From assembly GCA_007922305.1 (NCBI GenBank), contig ML677385.1, forward strand, positions 2,502,566 to 2,566,565: 64,000 nucleotides of DNA, given 5' to 3'. Source of the DNA: Dermatemys mawii (lineage: Eukaryota > Chordata > Testudines > Dermatemydidae). Each line of letters begins with the position of its first letter. The stretch's first letter is position 1. Below are positions 45,778-57,385 of the stretch, piece after piece. A model generated the notes under the pieces. It saw only the letters and a list, made by a program, of their open reading frames with translations, ran no database searches and was not told the origin of the DNA. The position numbers were made by a program, and so were the translations under genes.

Positions 45778-45928
45778 GGCCTGATTCTGATTTACACCAT
45801 TTTACACCTCTCCCGTTGGGTAAAGAGGCTTTAAAGAGTGAGTGAATTATTGTTAAACCCACTTCAAGGTCCCTTTACGTGGCCAGAATGATGTAAAGTA
45901 GCTTCAAGTGTAAATAAGAATCAGGGCC
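45778..45928. mobile_element. palindromic MITE
   Basis: 'ggcctgattctgatttacac' at the left pairs with 'gtgtaaataagaatcagggc' at the right. It abuts the next MITE, so the two together form a tandem of unrelated short elements. Confidence 0.75.
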
Positions 45929-45931
45929 TAA

Positions 45932-46172
45932 GGCCTTGTCTACATGGTGGAAATTGACCGACATAACTATTCCAGAATAAGGATTCCACTATTGCTATGC
46001 CAGTATAATTTTGCTATTCTGGCATAACTTTCCCTAGTGGATACTCTATGCTGGCATAAAGTCACATTTTTCAGAACAGTGTGTCCACATAAAGAGTTAT
46101 TCCAGAATAGCTATAATAGAACAGTTATGCCAGAGTAGCTGTGCCTGGCAATTTCCCTATGCAGACAAGCCC
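45932..46172. mobile_element. Harbinger-like MITE with TAA duplication
   Basis: Starts 'ggccttgtctacatggtgga' and ends 'gcagacaagccc'. The inverted tips are flanked by TAA on both sides (45929-45931 and 46173-46175), as expected of PIF/Harbinger-like insertion. The interior holds paired 'ttattccagaataag'- and 'ctattctggcataac'-type blocks that fold back. The tips differ from those of the 1496 family. Confidence 0.75.
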
Positions 46173-46175
46173 TAA

Positions 46176-47780
46176 GTCTCTAGCTGTTATCATTGGGGAG
46201 AAAATCTTTAACGGTTTGAACCTAAATAGGTTTGAACTTAAATCTTTAAAGGATTGAACCTAAATAGAGACCTCAGCCTGAATTTTCAGAGAGCCTGGAA
46301 CAAGAGCTGTGAGGCGTGAGCTTTGTCAATCATTTTCATACTTGCTAACAAAGATGTCCCTGAAGATACGCTAAATGGTACTGCGGTTTATTATTCCACT
46401 GCGCATCAAAGCATGTAAGAAAGAAGAGCAACTATTAAATTGTTTTCCCTCCTCTGAGTGGCAGCAGATTTCAGTGTCTCATAGGTTAGTTTCCTATAGA
46501 AGGAGAAATCAGTGCTTCTTAGTGCACTTTATTTATGTGCATTATAAATACCAGTCCTCGAAGAGAGGTGATCACAAACATCATGCAAGCAAACTGCTCT
46601 TTGAGAGAGCTCAGCCCAAACACTGAAGTCCAGTTCCCAGGAAGTGCATCTGCCCCAAGAATTGACTCTAGTTAGAGAGTTTAAGGAAGAAAGCAAACAC
46701 TTTCTGTGTGCAACCGCTGAAGAAACTGCATCACAAAACTAACTAGGCAGCATTTCTTCAAAGACTGTAAACAGCTCAAATGCTAAGAAAAAGAAGTTGT
46801 AAGACTCTATGTACCAGCTTCACCTGCTGACTCGTGCCATAATAGTATTATGAAAATCAATGCAAGCATTTTTCAAAGCTGTGGGGAGAGCATGAAGGAC
46901 TAGCCAGGGAGAGAGGCATGCATGTTGTACAAATTAAAATGTGTAGGCCTTTAACATCACATTACAGGACTGCTGGGAGGGCCTGATTAGTTTCCTTTTC
47001 CCGATGAAGTGTTTAGTTTTCAAAAGTCTGAGCAATACTGGTAAAGGTGAACTCTGTCTTGCTCAGCATTTGCTTATATAGATTTTTACCCTGGACTTCC
47101 TACCTCTTTGTTACAACATGAGTCTCTTACATCCGCTTTACCTTCGCCTCTTCCCATTTTTTCCACTGGTAAGTAGCGCCCACCTTTTTATTTCTTCTGG
47201 AATTTTCTCATGTGCAATCCACTATGCAGTTTACCAGTGCATGAGATGATGCTGTGTACCACATAACCAAGTGTTGGAGTTTCACTGTTTTGCTCTGTCT
47301 TCATTTCTGCAGGATATTCCACCAAAAAGGTACAGGAATTTGAAGGAGATGGTGCTCTTTATATTATACTATTGTATCATGCAATTTCACTATCCCATAA
47401 AAATGTTGGAAGATCACTAATTACACGTGGACTTGAACAGTATGACTGACTGGTAAAGAGATCCTGTTCCAAAGAATCCTCTGAAACAGAATATGATGGA
47501 AGCAGGTACTTGACTGAACAATAGAAAGCCGAACTAAAGTTAAAAGTAATTTGTGAGCAGGTGCTCTTGCTTTGCATCACTAGCGTTGACAGCGTGTGTC
47601 CCAGGAAGAATCTCTTTGCTTTCCTATGAGCTACCCTGCCAAAGGCTATTATTAACTCTGAAGTGACACACAGAAGAGGTCTAATCACCTGCTGAGGTTA
47701 CTAAGTAGAAATAATTCTCCACTTTGGATTAGTTCAACGTTCTTAAAAAGAAAACCTATTTCAAAAGCTTGGAGAAAGAG
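46176..47780. other. no gene recognised
   Basis: Repeat-poor AT-rich sequence; small frames on both strands lack motifs. Confidence 0.35.
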
Positions 47781-47782
47781 AG

Positions 47783-47887
47783 GACAAATTCTGAACCGAA
47801 TTATACTGGTGTAAATCCAGAGTGATACCACTGATTTCAGTGGAGTTGCTCCAGGTTCACATCAGTATAACAGATCAAAATCTGACC
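47783..47887. mobile_element. palindromic MITE copy
   Basis: 'aaattctgaaccgaattata' and 'cagatcaaaatctgaccc' bracket 'gatttcagtggagttgctcc'. It is of the same small family as 25441 and 45778. Confidence 0.6.
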
Positions 47888-50285
47888 CTATTCTAGTTAT
47901 TTTATTTTATGGACAACCCTCTCGCCCGCTACTTTGTTTTAAAAACTTAATTAACACAATGTTTTCAGTAAAATGAACTGTAGTCACATAAATGCATAGG
48001 TATTCAATTTGAAATCTGTTTTGCTTTGAATTAGCTGTGCATTTAAAGACCTTTTCCTCGTCTGACATACTATTATGGGAGATAATTTATTTTATTTCTA
48101 AGAGGCTTTGTATAATAAGGAGCTAAACTTAAGATAGTTTAAACTAATATTTGCTAATGGTAAAGGGTAATGCCACTGAGTAAGGTTAAAAAAACTCAAT
48201 GTTTATAAACCTTAAAAATTGTTTTTTGCTCCTGTCTTGAAGATTATACCTGTGAGAATATAATAGGTTTTCACTGTATCTTGAGAGCTTTAGCTTTTCA
48301 CAGGAAGTAGTACATATAGAGTGCATGCCTCACATTCAACATAAAGTACATGTTGTACATGCCCACAGGAAAGTTCAGATTGAAGTCTCTCACAATTGGA
48401 TTAAGACTCAAGCTATAAACAAACAACAAATAGAAAATCTCATTGTACCCACAGGAAGCCTTGAATTAATACACTAAGGCCTCGGTATTAAGAAAAACAA
48501 CAAGCAGACATTCTGAACACTTCTAGCCTGATTAAATATGTTTAATGAAGTAACTAAACATTTTCAAATATTCTGCTCTGTCCTCAGTTGGGTCTTGCAA
48601 GATTCTGTTTTGGTGATCCAAAACCTTAGTCAGGGGATCGTTTCTGGATATTATTACCTGCAATCCCAGTCCCTTTCCTTTCTGTCATTTCACTAGCCAA
48701 GATCCCTCCCTCCTGCAGAAAAACCCAAGGGAGGGAAAGATCGCCTTGTGAAGCTCCTCCCCTGTTGTCCCAGCACTGTCACACAGTGGCTAGTCCTTCA
48801 GAGATGCATCTCGGCCACACTTGTGTGACACACCCAATTCTCTTCCAGTAGACATGCAGGAAAATTGGGTTTACCCTCTTACAAAATAGGCCGAAGGAAC
48901 CCTTCCACTGAAGAGAATTCTGCCTCTGTCAGAGATACCTTACAGAGAGTCAACTCCACACTGTGAACCACTACTGACACTATGGGTTATTATGGTGGGT
49001 TTTTGTTTGTTTTGTTTTTTAAAGGAGAGCTGCCTGCATATACCTGGCCAGGGAAAGAGCACACAAGTGCTCCAGCATTCAGCAGAGATCTCAAGATCAA
49101 CAGATTCTCCTCAGATCTTGAAACATCTGTGTATTAGGTGGCTGTGGGAGGAGAGGTAAACACCCATCACAATGGAACAAACTGAAGGAAACTCCACACA
49201 CGACAACTCAGAGTTTCCTGGCTGCCACGCTGGGTTTTCCTAGAGAGAAGATAATATGGACCCTGATTCTTCTGAGTAAAGCTGATTGATTTTTTTGTTT
49301 TGTTTTTTTCTAGATTTGTACAGCTCTGTAAAAATAATCACGTGTGTGTCTTTCAGTCCCCAAAATAGAAGGTTTATAGGGCTTGGGATGGATCAACTTC
49401 TCACAATATACAAGCTTTGGATAATCAATTCACTTTTAGCTAAATTTATATGTTCTGGTATAATTGCTATATTCTATGTTTCTACTTAATTTTGAAATGG
49501 TTTGTTCAGTTATCATATTTAATCAGCCCTGCCTTAGTAAATTAATTTCCATATTAAAGAATAGATGGATAATAAATCAAACTAAGTATGCCTTTATATT
49601 GCACTACCATAAATAATTTCTGTCTATTTAAGCAGACCTACATTATTGATCTCTATCCTGAGCAATCTCAGTTTGTATTTCTGAGTAGCATTTATTGCTA
49701 CAAAAGGAAATAAAGTTTTTCCTTTATGGTACCAGAATGTTCAGACCTCAGCTTATTCTCCTCAGGCAAACCTGTATTACAAACCCACTTCCTGAAAGCA
49801 CACAGACTAAAACAAACATTAATATGACCCAGCATGATGGAGATTAAATCCACCAGTTTGTCCTCATGATTCAGTTTAAACTCTCTGAAAGCAGTAGTAT
49901 AGTCAAGGGTAAATATGTGTAAGCAGAGTTTACGCACTTCTTATTTGCGGAATATGGAATTTAATTTAGGTTAGTTTACCAATTCTTTTTTCACCCCTAC
50001 TCTGTTGTCTGAAAGGTGTTTATATAATTTCCAGTGAAGTAGGTGAGAATTCACTTCCACTAATACAGAAGTAAAATACTTACACCTTCCTCTTAGGGAA
50101 GGAGTGAAGAGTAGAGGTCAGTTACAGATAAAGTTCTGATGAACCTGAGGAGCAGAAGAGCTTTTCACATGATTCAGATCTTAAAATGCTACCCTAAATA
50201 GACCAACATTTTCCTCGTGAGTGGCAGGAAGATCTAGTAAATGTTGAATAGTGTTCTTTAAAAGTGACCCAGAGGGCCAGTCACC
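47888..50285. other. no gene recognised, repeat-poor
   Basis: AT-rich, without repeats that I can name. A T-rich run lies at 49001-49020. No credible coding frame. Confidence 0.4.
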
Positions 50286-50287
50286 AC

Positions 50288-50495
50288 ACTGTAAGTCACA
50301 GGATGGAGAGCCAGGAGACCTGGGTTCTCCTCCTGATTCCTACTTACTGTGTGGCTTTAGGCAAGTCTCTTAGCCTCTCTGTCTCTCCATTTTCCCATCT
50401 GTAAAATGGAATAATGATACTAACCCACCTTTGGTTATAGTTTTGAGATCTGTGGTTAAAAGCTATTAGATAGGAGTTAAATATTGTCATCCGTT
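50288..50495 (+). repeat. MIR SINE
   Basis: 'gagagccaggagacctgggt', 'gtgtggctttaggcaagtct', then 'ccatctgtaaaatggaataa' is classic MIR text. Confidence 0.88.
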
Positions 50496-50924
50496 AAAGT
50501 CAAAATAAAGCCATGATGAATGGGGTGAAGGATGATGAAGAATCATGAAGGGAAAACCAAAAATTCAGTGATGGACCTTCCTGTGGGCTTTTCACATTTA
50601 GGGCAAAACTCCTGGAGCGGAGCTAGTAAAAAGAGGATGTTTCTGCAATGCCAGCAGAAGGATGAAAGGGAATCCATCCTTGTTACAACTGTACAACTGG
50701 AAGTGAGCAGAAGAGAAAGATGAGAGGACAGCCCTTAGGATGAACCCTGAGGAATCTCGCTTCAGTGAGTTTCTTGTCATTGTGTCCAGAAACGAGAGAC
50801 AAGAGCAAAGTAAATGTGGCTGCAGTTAGAGCTAAAAACAGATGATGGTACCATAACTTCTGGGCAGCAACTGAGCAGTGAGAAAATAGCAGCAATACCA
50901 GAAATTATAGTAATCCTTAGCCAG

Positions 50925-51115
50925 TTTAGAGAGCCTTATATGTTCAAAGCACTGTACAGACATTAATTTATTAATCCTTACAGCACCCTAGTAGGTGCAT
51001 GATTCAATACCATTATCTTATCTTAGACAGGGAAACAGACAGAAGGGATTTCCCCACCATCACACAGCACATCAGCAGCAGAGCCAGGATCAGAAATCAT
51101 TTCTCCAAACCACAT
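50925..51115 (+). repeat. old L2/MIR3-like repeat
   Basis: 'caaagcactgtacagacatt', 'aatccttacagcaccctagt' and 'cagcagagccaggatcagaa' resemble the ancient amniote L2/MIR3-type consensus. Confidence 0.6.
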
Positions 51116-51455
51116 GCCTTTTCTAAAACTGCTGAAATATGGAAAGCTGGCTAAGCATGGATGGAAGAGGTGGGCACATTAAATCACCAATGTGCAAACA
51201 CAACCCTAGTGTTACAGAAAAGAAGACCAAGAAATCAGCACTAAGAGAGTCCTCGGTTGAATCTGTTCCTGTCCTGGCAACCCGTCCTCATCCCACGCTC
51301 AGCAGGAGGACAGAATAATAACAAAGTTACCCCTATTCCCTGCCCCCCAATCCTTTTTCATGGAGAAAATCTGGTCACTCTTCACTGAGGTTAAGAGGAA
51401 CATGAAATGTGACAAGATCATGTTATCTCCACTTCACTAACATATTAAAAGCAAA
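51116..51455. other. no recognisable feature
   Basis: Unassigned sequence. Confidence 0.35.
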
Positions 51456-51461
51456 GCAAGC

Positions 51462-52199
51462 TGTAGCGAAGTGAAGACTCATCAGCGTGGCGCCTCCTGC
51501 TGATCATCCAGGAATTAGTTCGCTTCCAGCTTGGAGCTCCCTCTGCAGGCCGGTGTCTCACCTGCCGCTGGCCTCATGTTCCTCCTGGACCCCGGTGCCC
51601 TTTTACTTCAGGGTTCTGCCCTAGCAGTACCCCCACGCTCTGGGTCTCCCCTCCCAGAGGAACCCCCAACACTCTAATCCCACCTTGCCTCAGTGGCTGC
51701 TGTCAGTCATCATATAGCCTCCGCTCACTGGGGCAGAATGCAGTGTGTAAAGGCCACTCATCATTGGCAAGGGGGGTTTAGACCAGCTGCCTCTGTCTAA
51801 CCCTGGGCTGCACTTTTGCAACCCCTGTACCTATTTTAGGCCCCGCACAAGGCCTGCAGCCTGAGGAGTTGCCAGGCTGGAGCTCTCCAGCTCCTCTTGC
51901 CTTTCCCCAGCCCTTCTCTACTTTAGGTACCATGGTCTCAGGCAGCTAGGCCCTCTTTCTCTACAGCTAGAGAGAGAGAGTTTCCTCAGCTTCTGGCCCA
52001 CAGCCCTCTTATAAGGGCCAGCTGGGCCCTGACTGAGCTAGCCACATCTGTGGTCAGCCACTCCCTCAGGTGCTTTCACTCCTTTTCCCAGTTGCAGCCC
52101 TCTCCAGGGCTGCTTTTACTATTGGCTCCCCAGGACAGCCCTCTCCCAGGGCTGTTTTAACCCCCTTCAGAGCTGGAGCAGGGTAATCACCCTGCTACA
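51462..52199 (-). mobile_element. solo LTR with perfect 5-bp target duplication
   Basis: The - strand reads TGTAGCAGGGTGATTACC to CTTCGCTACA. 'caagc' flanks it at 51457-51461 and 52200-52204. A TATA-like 'cttataagagg' lies at about 52008-52018 (- strand). It shares long blocks with 13154-13852, for example 'cctcctggaccccggtgccc'. It has no internal genes. Confidence 0.88.
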
Positions 52200-52204
52200 C
52201 AAGC

Positions 52205-53385
52205 TCATATTATACACTGCAGCCCATTTCAGAGAAGCAGACTCTGATACTTATTTGGCAAGATGACAGCATGTAGAGTTTGCCTCAGTTGGTCCAGAGA
52301 TGAAATGGTGTCTTTGTATGGCCTTATTTATCTGCCAGCGACTAGGCTGCTGAAATATTAATAATCGAAGATTTTCAGTACTTCTCCTATCCTGATTGTA
52401 CATTTACAATAGTAAATTGATACAACAAATGTGATTCTCCATTTCAAAAGCACCTGGAATTGTCAGTGATAAGGAAGGCAGACTGCTTGGATTCCTAAAG
52501 CACTTTTCTGTTTTTAATAGCTTGCAGTATCTTGCAATTTAACACATCACTGGTGAAAGCTTCTGGAGACAGGCAAGACGACAGAATTCAAGGAATGTGT
52601 ATTCCATTTGTTATCTCAGGCTGTCGCAAGCAACCCTGTAATCCAAAACAGAATTACGTCTGCTTGTACATAGCTAGTCACCCAATTTCTGATGGATGTA
52701 GCAAGAATCCAAAAAGAGATCTGTCAGACAGTGCTTTCTACGGTTGAAAACACTGAGGTATTATCAAAGAGAGGTTTGTAGGAAAAACCTTCAATGATGT
52801 TGAGTCCTGACTTCATCACCTATATTGTTTATGTACCATCTTATCATTTATTTTAACCACTATGCACTTTGAAGCGATGGTAGCATAAAGAATGGATGAG
52901 GTGATGTTTCATATTAGTATGGTCTGGTATGAATGCCTTTGGCATTTGTATCTTTAAGTCTCTCTCCTGTTTCCTTTGCCTCTCCTGCTAGCTGATTAAT
53001 AAAATGCACAGAAGAATGTTTAAACCCATGCTGTTCAGAACACTCTCATATTAGTTCTTGAATAACAGACATTATTAAGGGCAGTCTATTGAACTCCTCC
53101 AGTGGGCTAGATTCGAAAGGGAAGGATACGAGTGTGATGCACTCTGGCTCTATCTTGGCTTGAATTGAAAGGTATGAGGTTAGGTCATATGAACTGGCTT
53201 CAATCACCTCTTAAAACTCTGGGACAATTCAGAAAATGGAAATCCAGCTCAAGTAAAGACAACTGAAAGAAGCATAAACTGGAGCATGTAAAATGTAACA
53301 GGGATATTAGGAGGCATAATATCAAACTAGAAAACCAAATAGCTGAAGATATAAAAACAAATAAAAATTTTAAGCATATCAGAAG
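52205..53385. other. no gene recognised
   Basis: AT-rich unassigned sequence. Confidence 0.4.
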
Positions 53386-53490
53386 CATAGAATAATAGAA
53401 TTGTAGAACTGGAAGGGACCTCAAGAGATCATCTAGTCCAGTCCGCTGACCTCATTGCAGGACTAAGTTTTATCTAGACCATGTTGCAAG
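53386..53490 (-). repeat. CR1 3' end, antisense
   Basis: 'catagaataatagaattgta' and 'gaactggaagggacctcaag', then 'gatcatctagtccagtc', is the antisense CR1 terminus. Confidence 0.85.
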
Positions 53491-53494
53491 CATT

Positions 53495-54175
53495 AAGCTT
53501 GCAAGAGTAGTAGTGGATATGTAAGCCTACTACAGAGTTAAGGGAACAATTAAGAAGAATAAAGGCAAATCTAAATGATTTGTTTGCATCTTCGCAGAGG
53601 ATGCTGGAGATAAACTTGCGTCAGACCTGCAATTTTTAAATAATAAAGACAAAGCATTGAAGTGTCAGTAAATAGATGCTGGAACAAAAAGAGTAGCAAC
53701 TAGCCACTAGGACAAGATGGTACACAATCAAGAGTTGCAAAGGAATTTAAGAATGGGGTGGCTGAGCGACAAGAAAAAGTGTACACTCTCTCATGAGGAT
53801 GTGCTAATATAGCAGAGAACAGGAAGGCAGAATATGTCTCTGTCTTTAAAAAAAGAAAGCGCTGGCTGGATCCTAGGAATTAGACAGACTAATGCATATT
53901 ATTTTAATACCTAGAAAATTGGGTGAAATGATAAATAATAATAAAATTATAAACCAATTAGATTAACAGGATATAATACAATGAAACTAGCACCCCTTCT
54001 GTAAAGGAAAATCATGCTTCTCTATTCCATTAGAATCCTTTTAGTTTGTCAACAAAATAGCAGATAAAAAAATAGCAGATAAAAGAGAACTAGATGACAT
54101 AAATTATTTGGATTTTAAAAAGTCTAGCATCAAGTCCCTTGCATGAGGCTATGAAGTCATGGGATACAGTAAAGT
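53495..54175 (+). repeat. decayed CR1/L3-type LINE ORF2 fragment
   Basis: Faint coding relics occur in the same order as in the 41.0-41.6 kb CR1: a 'gatttgtttgcatcttcgca' (NEFFASVF-like) block, an 'aggacaagatggtacacaat' (PGPDG-like) block, a 'ctttaaaaaaagaaagcgct' (FKKGS-like) block, a 'cttctgtaaaggaaaatcat' (GFCKGK) block, and 'ttatttggattttaaaaagt' (YLDFQKAF). Many indels and stops. Older than the other CR1 copies. Confidence 0.7.
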
Positions 54176-54504
54176 CCGGTCATTGATCAGAATCTGGCCA
54201 ACCATTAACTAATGAGATTAAGACAAAAAACTCCTGACTTCTGTGAAAGACAGGCTAGTACTGGACTACATGCACTGCTGTTCCAGTCATATCTAGCTGT
54301 GGATGTGTTTCTGTGTTCCTCTCTTTTTCCCTTCCCAAGCATACTTCCTAAAGTTTTTCATTTGAGGAACATTAACTTTTCCATTCAGAGTGATGTCAGG
54401 GCAAGTCAGTGGGGATGCTATGGACTCCCTAAAAAATTCTGTTTTACAATTAGCTAAATGGATTTCACCAAACTTGCCTGATATGCTAGAATTCATTCAG
54501 ATTT

Positions 54505-55080
54505 TTTATAGATTATAAGGCCAGAACAGACCACTGTGGCCATATAGTCTGATCTGCTTAACACAGATCATAGGACTTCCCTGAATTAATTCTTGTTTGA
54601 ACTAGAGCATATCTTCCAAGTGAACATCCAGTGATGGAGAATCCACCATAACTCTTGGTAATTTGTTCTAGTGGTTAATTACCTTCGCTGTTAAAATTTT
54701 GCATCTTATTTCTAATCTGAATTTGTCTAGCTTCAACTTCCAGCTATTGCATTTTTTTATACCTTTGTCTGTTAGATTGAAGAGCCCTCTATTATCACAT
54801 TTCTGTTCTTCTTAGAGGTACTTATAGACTATGATCAAGTAACACTTTAACCTTCTCTTTGTGAAGATAAACGCTATTACATCATTCATTGTAAATTCCC
54901 CAGTGTTCTTCCGGGTTCCAAGACTCACTGAAAATTGATGTTAATGGTCCAGAGACCTCCTTAGTCAGTTCTTTTAAAACCCTTGGATGTAAGTTATCTG
55001 GACCTCCTGGTTTAATGTTTAGCTTTAGTAGCTGCTGTTTAACATCTTACCCGCAAGCTGCAGTTATCCACACATTGAGT
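54505..55080 (-). repeat. CR1/L3-type LINE, antisense
   Basis: 'gattataaggccagaacaga', 'catccagtgatggagaatcc', 'tctaatctgaatttgtctag' and 'gatgtaagttatctggacct' are antisense text of an older CR1-related LINE. The 5' part beyond 54900 is less certain. Confidence 0.65.
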
Positions 55081-55084
55081 AGGT

Positions 55085-57205
55085 GATCCAGTTCTAAGCA
55101 AACTAGACTAAAAAAATGCTGAGGACTACTGTAGATTGATTCCAGTGCAACAAAACTGTAAGCCTGGTTCTGCAGCCACTGATTTCAAGCTTGGGTCCAA
55201 ACTGTTCACACACCAAAATTCTGTCAAAGCAGCTTCTTGAGTTACTGGAAAGATTGTTTAAAACGGGAGTTGAGGCTTGGTATGCGTTCCCTGCAGTCAT
55301 GAGGCTCAGATTAGCATTTCAAATGTTAAACCTGAAAAATCATTATATGAATTGGTAAGAGGACTTCCACTCTTGGTGTTGTACTGTTCTACTTTCATTC
55401 CTTCCTCATCTTGTACTATGTGTTTGTGTTAGACTTCTGTCCCCTAAAATTGATTATTTCTCTCTCTAGCCTTTCTATTTCTCATCCTTTAGTGACGCAC
55501 ATAGATTTAAATGTTGTTGCTCTTACTTCTCTTTTTTTATTCCCCTTATTTTTTATGACGCACAAAGTCAGAGTTGTCATTATTCTATATTTGCATGGAT
55601 TGAGCTGTCTTTATTATCTATTAGCTTCCAAATTATCAGAGCCTGTCAATAGCTGGCTATATCCTTCCTTGTTGTTTACACTGTCTCTGACATCCATTTC
55701 TGATGAGTACTGTTCTTGCACTTCGGGTTTAGGAGCCAAATGTCTGCACAGTTTAGACTGTTTGCAATGTTAAAAAAACATTATTTTTGTAAATTTAAGC
55801 ATCTCTTTTCAAGAGATATTTTCATTCCCATCAATACTTTCTTGAACTCTCCCTTCTGCTTCAACAAGCTGTTTAGATTTCCTTTCTTCCTTTAATATAT
55901 TTTTGGCTCTGTAAAAGAAGTTACGTGTGGAATTAAAGACACACTCTAGTCTTCCATTTATTTTCTTCTTCACTTTTCAGGTCTAGTGTTACAGACCTTT
56001 TTTTGGTTCTTGAATCTTTTACAATTATGACCCTAACTTGTGTGATATCTTTCCACTTAAAAAATCTGATCATTATTTCCCTGGTTTGACAGTATAAAAT
56101 TGTACTGAAAAAATGAAAAATAGGGACTATACTGCAGAGAAAACCCTGCATTTTCAGGGAGCTACACAAGAATGATTACACATCTCTAATTTATATGACT
56201 CTGTGGACTGGTCCACATTAGAAAATCGTAACTGTTTGAGCCAGTGTTCCAGTCCTAAAAAGAAAGAAGTGCCAGAACGCACTCCCAATGTTATCACGAG
56301 TGATAGCACCAGAAGTACCAGAAAGTTGTTAAAAAGTGCCAGAATGGTATTTTGGAGCAATCTGAACATGACTCGAATCCTGGTTTGAATGCAATTATGC
56401 ACTCGGGGGATCAGTCAATCTGCAGGTGTTCCTGCAGTTGGTAACTAGTGAGGTTCAATTGCAAAGACAAAACCATTAATTGATAACTCAGCAAAAAGAG
56501 CAGCTGATCAGGAACATAAGGTTAAAAATGCATCCAACGCTGTAGCAAGTAAATGGCTTCACAAATGTGCTGACACTGGACGGTTTGATCAGTGAGATAC
56601 TGGCATTATTTGCCATCAGCATCAGTCATATTTTAAAGACTCTGGAGGACAAGGAAAGTTAACACATGCCAAGAGATGTAAATATTGTCCTTCTTGCTCT
56701 ACTAGCTACAGAGTTTATCATTTCCCTCAACATGCTTGAAGCAGAGTTGCTTGAGAGAGGAAGCATCAGCCTTGGACTACAGTGCCCCACAACTAACTTG
56801 TCTGGGACCAACTAACTGGAAACCGTGTAAGAGAGCTCCCAAGGTCGGTGTCAAAATGAGGAGCAGCAGTGAGGGGGTGTGGCCCAACACTCCCTAGGTT
56901 AGCTCTGTCCCTCTGGAGGATCACTGTTACAATGAGGGTGATCCTCTTTGGGCCAGTTACACTGGCTTTATAACTGGATTACACCAATGCTGTGGCACAA
57001 AGGGGCCCCAAATGTGGATTAGGTACCAGCAACGGAGGAGTTACTGACAGGGAAAAAAGGCATATCCAATACCAGTATGGAGACTCTGGCTCAATGTGAC
57101 CTAATATTCTTTGACAATATCCATATATTGCTAGGGATATTTGTTATCCTGCTCGTATTACAGCTCCTGCGATGCTTCCCCCAACCCTGGTTACTTACCT
57201 GAAGG
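55085..57205. other. no gene recognised
   Basis: AT-rich, with frames at 55411-55773 (+) and 55933-56402 (-) lacking motifs. Confidence 0.35.
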
Positions 57206-57212
57206 TCATTGT

Positions 57213-57385
57213 AATAATAAGTAGATTTTAAAACACTTTACAAAGTGCTTATCCCCATTTAGCATATGAGGAAATTGAGGCACCGAGTGGGAAAGTGAGC
57301 TGGCTAGGGTCACCAGCAGTGGACTTACTAATAGAATGCAGGGCTGCTTAGTCCTAGTCTGTTGCTCTATCTGCTGGCTGCACTA
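57213..57385 (+). repeat. old L2/MIR3-like repeat
   Basis: 'cactttacaaagtgcttatc', 'cccatttagcatatgaggaa', then 'ctagggtcaccagcagtgga' follow the ancient consensus also seen at 50925. Confidence 0.6.
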
